This document shows, one piece after another, positions 16,910-24,691 of a stretch of DNA of 45,995 nucleotides (position 1 is the stretch's first letter; each line of letters opens with the position of its first letter). Both the position numbers and the translations under genes were made by a program. The stretch is taken from NCBI GenBank assembly GCA_028865095.1, contig JAGWLA010000005.1:1-45995 (forward strand). Reading direction: 5' to 3'. The DNA comes from Patescibacteria group bacterium. GTDB taxonomy: Bacteria > Patescibacteriota > Minisyncoccia > Phycocordibacterales > PALSA-1337. The notes beneath the pieces were generated by a model. That model did no database searches. It was not told the origin of the DNA and saw nothing but the letters and a program-made list of their open reading frames with translations.

Positions 16910-16946
16910 CGCGTTAGCGGATCTCTCGTTCACTATGCTAACGCGT
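16910..16946 (-). repeat. Perfect 10-bp inverted repeat in the leader of the RRM gene
   Basis: ACGCGTTAGC (16910-16919) and GCTAACGCGT (16937-16946) are exact inverted copies around 17 bases. In the mRNA this forms a hairpin starting about 20 bases after the predicted transcription start and ending 33 bases before the ATG. No T tract follows, so it is not a simple terminator. It may be a thermosensor, a self-binding site for the RRM protein, or a DNA operator. Confidence 0.65.
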
Positions 16947-16971
16947 ACGGACGAGATACGTACACACGGGC

Positions 16972-16980
16972 ATCATAGCA
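16972..16980 (-). promoter_or_regulatory. Extended -10 (TGCTATGAT) for the RRM gene
   Basis: Minus-strand TGC followed by TATGAT (16972-16977). Transcription would start near 16965, about 89 bases before the ATG. Confidence 0.6.
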
Positions 16981-17063
16981 CGGAAGGCCCCGTTATGCAA
17001 GCCAGACATCGCCAAAGAGATATTGTCAAGGAAGCGGCGCTTGTATCGCCCCGCCGTACCTAG

Positions 17064-17069
17064 TAGACT
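17064..17069 (+). promoter_or_regulatory. -10 TAGACT, leaderless type, for gatB
   Basis: TAGACT ends 6 bases before the gatB ATG at 17076, matching the spacing used across the window. Confidence 0.55.
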
Positions 17070-17075
17070 ACCCAT

Positions 17076-18566
17076 ATGGAACATACGCCCGCCCGGCTCA
17101 TCCCCACCATCGGCCTGGAGATCCACGCCGAGCTCAAGACCGCCTCGAAGATGTTCTGCCCGTGCAAGAACGACCCCGACGAAGAGCGGCCGAACGCCAA
17201 CGTCTGCCCGATCTGCCTCGGCCACCCCGGGACCCTCCCTGTCCTGAACCGCGCGGCGATCGAGCGCGTCCTCTCGATCGGCGCCGCCGTCGGCGGGACG
17301 CTCGCCGATTTCACCGAATGGGACCGCAAGAACTATTTCTATCCCGACATCCCCAAAGGGTATCAGATCAGCCAGTACAAGCATCCCCTGGTCTCCGGAG
17401 GCTCTCTCGCAGGCATCGGGCTCGAGCGCATCCACCTCGAAGAAGACACCGCCCGTTCCACTCACGACCAGCACCAGAAGAGCCTCATCGACTTCAACCG
17501 CTCCGGCGTGCCGCTCATGGAGCTCGTGACCGCGCCCGCCATCCACGACGCCGCGACGGCCGTCAGGTTCGCCAAGGAGCTCCAGCTCCTTCTCCGCTAC
17601 CTCGGGGCCGGCGAAGCTAACCTCGAGAAGGGCGAGATGCGCGTCGAAGCCAACGTCTCGGTGGCCACCCCCGAAGACACCGCCGCCGGCAGGCTCGGCG
17701 TGAAGACCGAAGTGAAGAACCTCAACTCGTTCCGGGCCGTCGAGGGAGCCATCGCCTACGAGATCCAACGCCAGTCCGCCATCCTGGAGAAGAACGCCGC
17801 CGGCGACGCGAGCGAGAAAGTCGTCCAGGAGACGCGCGGCTGGGACGACAAGGCCAACGAGACCTATTCCCAGCGCTCCAAGGAGAGCTCCCACGACTAT
17901 CGCTATTTCCCCGACCCCGACATCCCCAAGATGAAGCTGTCGGAGATGCCCGGGCTCTCCGGGCCCGCCATCGCCGCCGCCCTGCCCGAGCTGCCCTGGG
18001 CCAAGCGCGAGCGCCTCGCCCGCGACTACGCCATGACCGAGAAGGAGGCGGCGGTGTTCGTCGACGACGACAAGAACGTGCTGGCCCCGTATCTCGAAGC
18101 CGTCGCCGCCGCCCTGCCGAAAAGAAGCCCGTCGTCCGTCAGGCTGGCGATCAACTATTTCCTCACCGACTACCTCGGCCTCCTGAAGAAGGCGCTCGGC
18201 GCCGCATGGATGCCGTCGCTGCGGACGGCGGTGGCGCCGGGGCCCTTCGCGGAGCTGATCGGCATGATCGACGCGGGCGAGGTCAATTCCCGCGCCGCTA
18301 AGGACATCCTGGCCCTCATGGTCGCCGAGCCGGGCGCCGCCCCTCGGGCGCTCGCCGAGAAGCACGGCCTCCTCCAGAAGAGCGACGCCGCTTCGCTCGA
18401 GCCGGCCATCGACAAGGTCATATCCGAGAACGCCAAAGCGGTCTCCGAATACAAAGCCGGCAAGGCCGCTTCCCTGCAGTTCCTCATCGGCATGGCCATG
18501 AAAGCGACGAAAGGCGCCGGGAATCCCGCCGCCGTCAAGGACATGCTCGTGAAGAAGCTCTCTTAA
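17076..18566 (+). CDS. gatB: Aspartyl/glutamyl-tRNA amidotransferase subunit B
   Basis: 496 residues. With GatA and GatC it converts Glu-tRNA(Gln) or Asp-tRNA(Asn) to the amidated form, using ammonia delivered by GatA. Motifs: TIGLEIHAELKTASKMFC, the zinc-site region CPICLGHPGTLPVLN, DRKNYFYPDIPKGYQISQY, RIHLEEDTARS and YRYFPDPDIP. The C-terminal YqeY-like tail domain is present. The first Cys pair of the zinc site reads FCPCKND. The stop TAA at 18564-18566 overlaps the stop of convergent obgE in a shared TTAA. gatA and gatC are elsewhere. Confidence 0.97.
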   Translation: MEHTPARLIPTIGLEIHAELKTASKMFCPCKNDPDEERPNANVCPICLGHPGTLPVLNRAAIERVLSIGAAVGGTLADFTEWDRKNYFYPDIPKGYQISQYKHPLVSGGSLAGIGLERIHLEEDTARSTHDQHQKSLIDFNRSGVPLMELVTAPAIHDAATAVRFAKELQLLLRYLGAGEANLEKGEMRVEANVSVATPEDTAAGRLGVKTEVKNLNSFRAVEGAIAYEIQRQSAILEKNAAGDASEKVVQETRGWDDKANETYSQRSKESSHDYRYFPDPDIPKMKLSEMPGLSGPAIAAALPELPWAKRERLARDYAMTEKEAAVFVDDDKNVLAPYLEAVAAALPKRSPSSVRLAINYFLTDYLGLLKKALGAAWMPSLRTAVAPGPFAELIGMIDAGEVNSRAAKDILALMVAEPGAAPRALAEKHGLLQKSDAASLEPAIDKVISENAKAVSEYKAGKAASLQFLIGMAMKATKGAGNPAAVKDMLVKKLS

Positions 18567-19540
18567 GGCCTGCGGGCCAGGCGCCGGGTCAGCTCGTCGC
18601 TCAGCGCCTTCATAGAATCGTCGTCGAGGACGGACGCTTCAAGGATGGCCGTGCCGTGCCCCTTGAGCGCTTCGCGGGCGGCGCTCCTCTTCGCGGCGTC
18701 GGCGAGGTCGGTCTTGGTGAGCAGGATCATCTCCTCCTTCTCGGCGAGGCCCTCGCCGTGCTTCTCCAGCTCGCGCCGCACTTCGCGGTAGGCTTTGGCC
18801 GGGTCTTCGTTCTCGAGCGACACCAGGTGGAGGAGCATCCGGGTGCGCTTCACGTGCTTCAGGAACTTATGGCCGAGGCCTTTGCCTTCCGAGGCCCCTT
18901 CGATGAGGCCCGGGATGTCGGCCAGGATATAGCCTCCGGGCAATGCCCCGAGGTTCGGGTCGAGCGTCGTGAAGGCATAGCTGCCGACTTTGGCGTTGGC
19001 ATGGGTGAGGGCGTTCAGAAGGCTCGACTTGCCGGCATTCGGCAGGCCGATGAGGCCGATGTCGGCGATCAGGTCCAGCTCGACCGTGAAATCGGCCTCT
19101 TCGCCGGGCAAGCCGGGCGTGGACTGCTCCGGGCGTATGTTGGTGGAAGCCTTGAAATGCTCGTTGCCGAGGCCTCCCCTGCCCCCATGCAGGATCTTCG
19201 AGATCTGGCCCTCTTCGACCAGCTCCACCGTGCGGCCGGTCGCCAGGTTCCGGATGACCGAGCCCATCGGGACGTCTATGAAGAGGTCGTCGCCGGCGCC
19301 TCCTTGCCGGGACCAATTGGCTCCCGACCGGCCGTCGCCCGCCCTGAATTCCTTGACCGCTTTGTGGCGGGCAAGGATGTTGATGTCGCGGACCGCCCGG
19401 GCATATACGTCGCCCCCGGCGCCGCCGTTGCCGCCGCCCGCGCCCGCGAACTCCTTGTTCTTCTCATGCCGCCAGCGCACGACGCCGTCCCCGCCTTTGC
19501 CGGCGCGGGCATGGAACATGATCTCGTCTACGAATGCCAT
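18563..19540 (-). CDS. obgE: Obg-family GTPase ObgE/CgtA
   Basis: 325 residues. Obg is an essential GTPase for 50S ribosome assembly and stress signalling. The Gly-rich Obg domain (MAFVDEIMFHARAGKGGDG, GGNGGAGGDVY, LGNEHFKASTN) covers about 1-158. The G domain follows with G1 GLPNAGKSS, G2 region YAFTTLDPN, G3 DIPGLIEGA, G4 LTKTD and a G5-like stretch near ILEASVL. The C-terminal OCT domain of larger Obg proteins is absent, giving the short form. ATG at 19540 is 9 bases after TAGTAT. It lies 30 bases after the NUDIX gene. Confidence 0.96.
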   Translation of the reverse strand: MAFVDEIMFHARAGKGGDGVVRWRHEKNKEFAGAGGGNGGAGGDVYARAVRDINILARHKAVKEFRAGDGRSGANWSRQGGAGDDLFIDVPMGSVIRNLATGRTVELVEEGQISKILHGGRGGLGNEHFKASTNIRPEQSTPGLPGEEADFTVELDLIADIGLIGLPNAGKSSLLNALTHANAKVGSYAFTTLDPNLGALPGGYILADIPGLIEGASEGKGLGHKFLKHVKRTRMLLHLVSLENEDPAKAYREVRRELEKHGEGLAEKEEMILLTKTDLADAAKRSAAREALKGHGTAILEASVLDDDSMKALSDELTRRLARRP

Positions 19541-19549
19541 GATCGGCTC

Positions 19550-19555
19550 ATACTA
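19550..19555 (-). promoter_or_regulatory. -10 TAGTAT for obgE
   Basis: Minus-strand TAGTAT ends 9 bases before the obgE ATG, inside the 30-base NUDIX-obgE gap. A 1-3 base leader is predicted. Confidence 0.45.
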
Positions 19556-19569
19556 CACTATATCCGCGT

Positions 19570-20058
19570 TTACTCAACCTCCTCGATATGCTTCTCGAGG
19601 ATGACGGCCTGGCGCTCCGCGGTCGACGGCTGGTCGAAAAGGAACCGCGCCTTGAATTTCCTGCCCTTGAGGAAGAGCGGCATCCAGTAGGCGTCGTCGC
19701 TCCACATCTGGGAGAACGGTATCTCGTCGACCGGGAACCATCGCGGCTTCATCTCCTCGCTCTCGACGGGCTCGCCCGACCAGCCCACGGCCTTGAAGAG
19801 ATGGGTCTCGAGGATTTTCGGGTCGTCTTTGAATTCGAAATCGAGCACGCCGACCTCCTCGAGGCCCTCCGCCTCGATGCCGGCCTCTTCGCGCATCTCC
19901 CGGCGGGCGGCATCCTCGACGCTCTCGCCCGGCTCGACTTTGCCGCCGAAGCCGTTCCAGCGCCCGGCGCCGAAGCCGCGCTTCTTCATGCCGAGAAGGA
20001 CCCGCGGGTGGTCGTGGACGATGCAGAGCGTCAGGATCTTCTTGGTTTTCATATCCAT
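19570..20058 (-). CDS. NUDIX hydrolase, MTH1-like (8-oxo-dGTP diphosphatase type)
   Basis: 162 residues. It should hydrolyse oxidised purine nucleoside triphosphates to monophosphates, protecting DNA and RNA synthesis. The NUDIX box is complete: GGKVEPGESVEDAARREMRE then EAG. The preceding VLLGMKKRGFGAGRWNGFGG and later WFPVDEIPF with MWSDDAYWMP strongly recall human MTH1 (NUDT1), including the nucleobase-contacting aspartates. ATG at 20058 is 6 bases after TATAAT; the in-frame ATG at 20124 lies upstream of the -10 and is rejected. The first two codons allow MDMK or a start at the second Met. Confidence 0.9.
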   Translation of the reverse strand: MDMKTKKILTLCIVHDHPRVLLGMKKRGFGAGRWNGFGGKVEPGESVEDAARREMREEAGIEAEGLEEVGVLDFEFKDDPKILETHLFKAVGWSGEPVESEEMKPRWFPVDEIPFSQMWSDDAYWMPLFLKGRKFKARFLFDQPSTAERQAVILEKHIEEVE

Positions 20059-20064
20059 ACGCCT

Positions 20065-20070
20065 ATTATA
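20065..20070 (-). promoter_or_regulatory. -10 TATAAT, leaderless type, for the NUDIX gene
   Basis: Minus-strand TATAAT ends 6 bases before ATG at 20058. Confidence 0.7.
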
Positions 20071-20127
20071 CTCCCTGATCCCGCGCCAGGAAGAGGGCCT
20101 CCCCGGCTTCGGCAGGCTGAACATTTC

Positions 20128-20141
20128 CTTGCGATCGCAAG
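20128..20141. repeat. Palindrome CTTGCGATCGCAAG followed by an AT-rich run
   Basis: A perfect 14-base palindrome containing GCGATCGC, followed on the plus strand by ATTATTTTTAAT. It lies in the gap between the NUDIX gene and the 20247-20546 gene. It could be a protein-binding site or a weak hairpin; nothing else is seen from 20071 to 20172. Confidence 0.4.
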
Positions 20142-20172
20142 ATTATTTTTAATGCCGCGCAGTCAATTTAAT

Positions 20173-20202
20173 AAAGAAAACCGCCCGACGAAAGCCGGGC
20201 GG
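20173..20202 (-). terminator. Rho-independent terminator of the 20247-20546 gene
   Basis: On the minus strand CCGCCCG and CGGGCGG pair around GCTTTCGT, followed by TTTTCTTT (20173-20180). It is 45 bases past the stop codon of the small gene. Confidence 0.8.
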
Positions 20203-20246
20203 CTTCTGTGGGCGGTGAATGAAAAGGATATTCTGACTAAGCGATC

Positions 20247-20546
20247 TCAGTCTTCCGTGCAACCTGCGAGGAGCACGTATTCGATGAACTTTCTCGGGGC
20301 TCCAGGCAATCGGATAGGCCCGAGCAGCTTGCGGGCAGCTTCGAAGTCCGACCGTTTGTCAGAGTAGATGCGCAGGAACGGCACGCGCTTCCCTTCGTGG
20401 TTGAACGAACGGGAAGATACATTCGTTACAGCACATTCTCTGGCTTCGTTTGGTGGCAGCGTAGAAATCAGCTGCCGCCAGATTGCTTCGCCGACTTGAG
20501 AGACTAGACTCTCGTCATTTGGCAGGCCATGCATTTCAATATTCAT
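20247..20546 (-). CDS. Small protein of unknown function under a near-consensus promoter
   Basis: 99 residues, no family recognised, mixed alpha/beta in look, no signal or membrane segment, C-terminus ending LLAGCTED. It stands apart from its neighbours: GGAG lies 6 bases before the ATG at 20546 (a Shine-Dalgarno motif, rare here), the leader is about 50 bases, the promoter has consensus TTGACA and TATAAT, and codon choice is more AT-tolerant. It has its own terminator, so it is a single-gene unit. A second in-frame ATG four codons in is possible but lacks the Shine-Dalgarno spacing. This could be a horizontally acquired or strongly regulated gene. Confidence 0.7.
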   Translation of the reverse strand: MNIEMHGLPNDESLVSQVGEAIWRQLISTLPPNEARECAVTNVSSRSFNHEGKRVPFLRIYSDKRSDFEAARKLLGPIRLPGAPRKFIEYVLLAGCTED

Positions 20547-20594
20547 TGTTCACTCCGTGGTTGATTGTTGATGATTTAAAGAACGTGAAATTAC

Positions 20595-20630
20595 GTGTAT
20601 ATTATACACCACAATATAGACATATGTCAA
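20595..20630 (-). promoter_or_regulatory. Near-consensus sigma70 promoter with two overlapping palindromes
   Basis: On the minus strand TTGACA (20625-20630) and TATAAT (20601-20606) are separated by 18 bases. Two perfect inverted repeats overlap them: GACATATGTC at 20619-20628 touches the -35, and GTGTATA-T-TATACAC at 20595-20609 covers the -10. They are good candidates for repressor operators. A GGAG sequence precedes the ATG downstream. Confidence 0.75.
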
Positions 20631-20682
20631 TACATGCCACGGCCCTGTGGGCCTTCAGCATATGCTATCCGCTTCTATTCCC

Positions 20683-23403
20683 TTATTTCCCCGCCATCCT
20701 CTGCCGATGCTCGTCGGTATCCTTCAGCCCGCAGTTCTTGTACTTCTTGCCGCTGCCGCATGGGCAGAGGTCGTTGCGACCCGGCTCTGCAGACGCTGCC
20801 GGCCCGGGGCCCGCAGCCGCTGAAGCCGCGCCGGTGCCGCCGCCGGCCGTTATGGCTTCCGCCTCCTTCTGGATGTCGGTCTTGGCAGGGACGCCGTTCT
20901 GGACGGGCACGATATTGGGGAGGAGCCGCGCGACCTGGCCGGAGACCGCGGCCTGCATCTCCTTGAAGAGGCGGAGCCCCTCTTTCTTGTATTCGACGAG
21001 CGGGTCGCGCTGGCCGTAGGCGCGCAGATTCACGGAGCCGCGGGTGTAATCCATGACTTCCAGATGCTCCACCCAATACATGTCGATGGTCTGCAGCAGG
21101 ACGATGCGCGCCGCCGCCAAGAAGGCATCGCGTCCGAACTCGGCGTATTTCTTCTCGACGATCGCCGCGGGCGAGGGGACGGAAGGAGCAGCGGCATCGA
21201 GCGTCCGAGCTGTCTGAGCGGAGCGGAGCGGAGCGCGTTCCGCAGGACGCGAGGAGGCTGCTGTTCCTTCCGTCCCTGCCGCTCCCGCCGCCCCGACGAC
21301 GGAGAGCAGCTCGGCCTCCACCTCGTCGAGCGAGCCGGTCAAGAGCGTGCGGCGGCGGGCATAGACCGACGAGCGCTGCTGGTTGATGACGTCGTCGAAT
21401 TCGAGGACGTGCTTGCGGGCGTCGAAATTGAAGCCTTCGATCTTCTCCTGGGCGCTCTCGAGGGCGCGCGATATCATCCGATGCTCGATGGCCTCGTCTT
21501 CGGGCATGCCGAGCCTGCCCATCATGTTCTTGAGCATGTCCGAAGCGAAGACGCGCATGAGCGGGTCCTCGAGCGACACGAAGAACTGGGTCTCGCCCGG
21601 GTCTCCTTGGCGGCCGGAGCGGCCGCGCAGCTGGTTGTCGATGCGGCGCGCCTCATGGCGCTCGGTGCCGAGCACGAACAGCCCGCCGAGCCCTTTGACC
21701 TCCTCGTACGACTCGGGAGTGTTCGGGTTGCCGCCGAGCTTGATGTCGACGCCGCGGCCGGCCATGTTGGTGGCGATGGTCACGGCCCCTTTCTTGCCGG
21801 CCTGGGCGACGGTCTCGCCTTCGCGCTCGGCGTATTCCGGCTTGGCGTTGAGCATGGTGTGCGGCACCCCTTCGCTCTTCAGGAACTGCGAGAGGAGCTC
21901 GTTCTTCTCGATGGAGACTGTGCCGATGAGGACGGGCTGGCCCTTGTCATGGGCGGCCTTGACCCGGCGGGCGATGGCCTTGAATTTGCCCGCTTCGGTC
22001 CTGAATATCTGGTCGTTCTTGTCGAGGCGGACCACCGGCTTGTTGGTCGGCACGACATAGACGTCGAGGCCGTAGACCTTGTAGAACTCCTCGCTCGACG
22101 TGGCGGCGGTGCCGGTCATGCCGGAAAGGGTGGGATACATGCGGAAGAAGTTCTGATAGGTGATGGTGGCGTATGTGCGCGACTCCTGCTGGATGGCGAC
22201 CCCTTCTTTGGCCTCGACGGCCTGATGGAGCCCTTCGGACCAGCGGCGCCCGGGCTGGAGGCGGCCGGTGAACTCGTCGACGATGACGACCTCGTTCCCC
22301 TTCACGACGTATTCCTTGTCCTTGCGGTAGAGCGCCTTGGCTTTGACCGCGGTCTCGAGATGATGGACGAACTTGATGCCGGCGTCCGTATAGATGTTGT
22401 CGATGCCGAGCGACTTCTCGGCCTTGGCGATGCCGGCCGGCGTGAGCGATATGGACTTATGCTTCTCGTCGACCGTATAGTCGCCGGCAGGGCCGCCTTC
22501 CTCGGCTTTGTCCTCGGAGAATCCGGCGACCAGGGAGGCGAACTGGCGATACGTGCCCTCGGCGTCGCGGGCGGGGGCGGATATGATGAGCGGCGTCCGG
22601 GCTTCGTCGATCAGGATGGAGTCGATCTCGTCGACGACGGCGTAGTTGAACGGGCGCTGGCGCAGCTTGTCGGCGCTGTATTCGAGGTTGTCGCGGAGAT
22701 AGTCGAAGCCGAATTCGACGTTGGTGCCGTAGGTGATGTCGGCGCGATATGCTTCGCGGCGCGAGACCGGGCGCAGGAATTCATGGACGACCTTGAAGCC
22801 GCCGGTGGCGTCGCGCTCCTTGTCGAGAGGGTCGGACGGAGAGGCTGCGCCCGCCGGGAGCCCTGCTCCGGGCTCGGCCGCCCTATGCGACGGGTCATAT
22901 ATGAACGACGCCTCGTGATTGATGACCGCCACCGACAGGCCGAGGGCGTCGTAGATCTGCCCCATCCAGACGGCGTCGCGGCGGGAGAGATAATCGTTGA
23001 CCGTGACCACATGGACGCCGCGCCCGGAGAGGGCGTTGACATAGGCGGGAAGGGTGGCGACGAGCGTCTTGCCCTCGCCGGTGCGCATCTCGGCGATGGC
23101 GCCGCTGTTGAGCACCATGCCGCCGAGGAGCTGGACGTCGAAATGGCGCTGGCCCAGGGTACGGCGCGCCGCTTCGCGCACGACGGCGAACGCTTCGGGC
23201 ACGATGGCCGAAAGGACGGCCTTCTCCTCTTCTCCTTCTTTCCCCGCCAGCTTAGCCCTGAACTCCGCGGTCTTGCCTTTGAGCTCCGGGTCGGAAAGCG
23301 CCCGGAGCGCGGGCTCGAAAGCGTTGATCTCGGGCACCATGGGCTCGAATCTCTTCAGGCCTTTGGTGTGGGCGTCGCCCCGCAATCTATCCCAGAATGA
23401 CAT
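20683..23403 (-). CDS. secA: Protein translocase ATPase SecA
   Basis: 906 residues. SecA drives preproteins through SecYEG. Walker A is MRTGEGKT (106-113). VHVVTVNDYLSRRDA, ADITYGTNVEFGFDYLRDN, VDEIDSILIDEARTPLIIS and GTERHEARRIDNQLRGRSGRQGDPG are all intact. The C-terminus holds the zinc SEC-C motif CPCGSGKKYKNC. Two oddities: an Ala/Pro-rich insertion of about 20 residues before the ADITYGTN motif, and a shortened low-complexity segment (PAERAPLRSAQTARTLDAA) replacing part of the region before LLQTIDMYWVEHLEVMDY. The start at 23403 is 9 bases after TAGAGT, which overlaps the end of the intergenic gap to murB. Confidence 0.97.
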   Translation of the reverse strand: MSFWDRLRGDAHTKGLKRFEPMVPEINAFEPALRALSDPELKGKTAEFRAKLAGKEGEEEKAVLSAIVPEAFAVVREAARRTLGQRHFDVQLLGGMVLNSGAIAEMRTGEGKTLVATLPAYVNALSGRGVHVVTVNDYLSRRDAVWMGQIYDALGLSVAVINHEASFIYDPSHRAAEPGAGLPAGAASPSDPLDKERDATGGFKVVHEFLRPVSRREAYRADITYGTNVEFGFDYLRDNLEYSADKLRQRPFNYAVVDEIDSILIDEARTPLIISAPARDAEGTYRQFASLVAGFSEDKAEEGGPAGDYTVDEKHKSISLTPAGIAKAEKSLGIDNIYTDAGIKFVHHLETAVKAKALYRKDKEYVVKGNEVVIVDEFTGRLQPGRRWSEGLHQAVEAKEGVAIQQESRTYATITYQNFFRMYPTLSGMTGTAATSSEEFYKVYGLDVYVVPTNKPVVRLDKNDQIFRTEAGKFKAIARRVKAAHDKGQPVLIGTVSIEKNELLSQFLKSEGVPHTMLNAKPEYAEREGETVAQAGKKGAVTIATNMAGRGVDIKLGGNPNTPESYEEVKGLGGLFVLGTERHEARRIDNQLRGRSGRQGDPGETQFFVSLEDPLMRVFASDMLKNMMGRLGMPEDEAIEHRMISRALESAQEKIEGFNFDARKHVLEFDDVINQQRSSVYARRRTLLTGSLDEVEAELLSVVGAAGAAGTEGTAASSRPAERAPLRSAQTARTLDAAAPSVPSPAAIVEKKYAEFGRDAFLAAARIVLLQTIDMYWVEHLEVMDYTRGSVNLRAYGQRDPLVEYKKEGLRLFKEMQAAVSGQVARLLPNIVPVQNGVPAKTDIQKEAEAITAGGGTGAASAAAGPGPAASAEPGRNDLCPCGSGKKYKNCGLKDTDEHRQRMAGK

Positions 23404-23412
23404 AGTAGGGCC

Positions 23413-23418
23413 ACTCTA
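23413..23418 (-). promoter_or_regulatory. Possible -10 TAGAGT for secA
   Basis: Minus-strand TAGAGT ends 9 bases before the secA ATG in the 21-base murB-secA gap. It is a weak match, so cotranscription with murB is also possible. Confidence 0.35.
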
Positions 23419-23424
23419 CCATAT

Positions 23425-24438
23425 TTAGTTGACCCACTCCACTTCCGCTTCGATGCCGATGCCGGTCGCGTCCTTGACCCGCTTCATGAGCTCCTGGGCG
23501 AGGGCGACCACTTCGGCCGCCGAAGCGCCCGGCTTGGCCACCACCACCAGCGCCTGCTTCTCATAGACGCAGGCGCCGCCGACGCAGAGCTCTTTGACCG
23601 CGCAGACTTTGTCGAGGATCCATGCGAGGGAGAGCTTGACGCGCCCGTCGGGCTCCGGGAATCCCGGCAGCCCGGGATAGCGCGCCTTGAGGGCCTCGTA
23701 TGCTTCCGCGGCCACGATCGGGTTCTTGAAGAAAGAGCCCGCGGTGCCCCAGAGCTTCCAGTCGGGCAGCTTATGCCAGCGGATGTCGATGACGGCGTCC
23801 CGCACGGCGGCGAGGGTCGGCTCGGTGCCCGCGCCTTTCCCTTCGCTGAAATAGAGCTTCAGGTCGCGATAGCCGATGTCCGTCATCCCGTCCTTCTTCA
23901 GGGCGAGGTCGACGCGGACGACGGCATACCTCCCTTTCTCATGCTTGAAGAGGCTGTCGCGGTAGCCGAAGCGGCAGTCCGTTCCCGCAAGCTCGACGAA
24001 GCGGCCCTCCTTCAGGTCGAACGCGCGCACTGTCCGGATTGCGGAGGCCGCCTCCGCGCCGTATGCGCCGATGTTCTGGATGGGAGCGGCGCCGACGGTG
24101 CCAGGGATGGCGGAGAGGTTCTCGATGCCGTACAGCCCTTTCGAGACGGCGAAGCTGACGGCATCGTCCCAGAGCTCGCCCGCTCCGGCCGAGAGGACGC
24201 CGTCGCGCTCTGTCATGCCCATGATCCCCATCTTGATGACCAGGCCCGGGAAGCCTTCGTCGGAGACGAGCACGTTCGAGCCGCCGCCGAGGATGAAGGC
24301 TTTCATGCCTCTCTCGCGGGCGAGCGCCGCCGCTTCTTCGAGCTCCCGCTCGTCCGTCACAGAGCAAAACAGGCGGGCCGGCCCGCCTATCTTGAACGTC
24401 GTATGCTCCGCGAGGGGGATATTCTCTTGTATGTTCAT
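23425..24438 (-). CDS. murB: UDP-N-acetylenolpyruvoylglucosamine reductase
   Basis: 337 residues. MurB reduces UDP-GlcNAc-enolpyruvate to UDP-MurNAc using FAD and NADPH, an early peptidoglycan step. Motifs: NIPLAEHTTFKIGGPARLF, FILGGGSNVLVSDEGFPGLVI (FAD site), GIENLSAIPGTVGAAPIQNIGAYG, FGYRDSLFK with the catalytic Ser region, and WGTAGSFFKNPIV with the proton-donor area. The MurB fold is complete. ATG at 24438 begins the family alignment; the longer upstream frame is not conserved. It is upstream of secA with a 21-base gap. Confidence 0.96.
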   Translation of the reverse strand: MNIQENIPLAEHTTFKIGGPARLFCSVTDERELEEAAALARERGMKAFILGGGSNVLVSDEGFPGLVIKMGIMGMTERDGVLSAGAGELWDDAVSFAVSKGLYGIENLSAIPGTVGAAPIQNIGAYGAEAASAIRTVRAFDLKEGRFVELAGTDCRFGYRDSLFKHEKGRYAVVRVDLALKKDGMTDIGYRDLKLYFSEGKGAGTEPTLAAVRDAVIDIRWHKLPDWKLWGTAGSFFKNPIVAAEAYEALKARYPGLPGFPEPDGRVKLSLAWILDKVCAVKELCVGGACVYEKQALVVVAKPGASAAEVVALAQELMKRVKDATGIGIEAEVEWVN

Positions 24439-24546
24439 GCCGGCATGGTTTGTACCAACCGATGGCCGCGGGTGCGAGCTCCAAATATAATGTCTAATTA
24501 AGATGTGAGTACAGCCGCGGCCGTCGCTTGGTGCAATCTGCGGTGC

Positions 24547-24552
24547 ATTATA
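24547..24552 (-). promoter_or_regulatory. Candidate murB -10 (TATAAT) with a leader of about 100 bases
   Basis: Minus-strand TATAAT is the best hexamer upstream of murB; transcription would start near 24540. A TACAAA nearer the ATG (10 bases away) is an alternative for a short leader. Confidence 0.4.
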
Positions 24553-24561
24553 GCTCGGCAC

Positions 24562-24590
24562 GCAAAAGGCCGCCAGAGGCGGCGCTTTGC
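24562..24590 (-). terminator. Strong hairpin, probable terminator of the ligase/TPR gene
   Basis: On the minus strand GCCGCC-TCT-GGCGGC forms a 6-bp GC stem, extended after a 2-bp mismatch by GCAAA/TTTGC. TTTT follows the core stem. It is about 100 bases past the stop at 24692. The gap 24439-24691 otherwise holds a second hairpin (24606-24626) and the murB promoter, with no convincing gene. Confidence 0.5.
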
Positions 24591-24691
24591 GTTAGACATT
24601 TTGGAGAGTGCCCACACAGGGTACTCACGGCGCTACGATAGCATATTTTGGGAGAAATGCAACCTCGCAGTGGGGATATCCGGCCCGGATC

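Noticed and set aside
24499-24600. 33-codon minus-strand frame starting MSNAKRRLW in the murB-ligase gap
   Set aside because: It crosses the GC hairpin and the TATAAT, has no initiation signal and shows no protein-like pattern.
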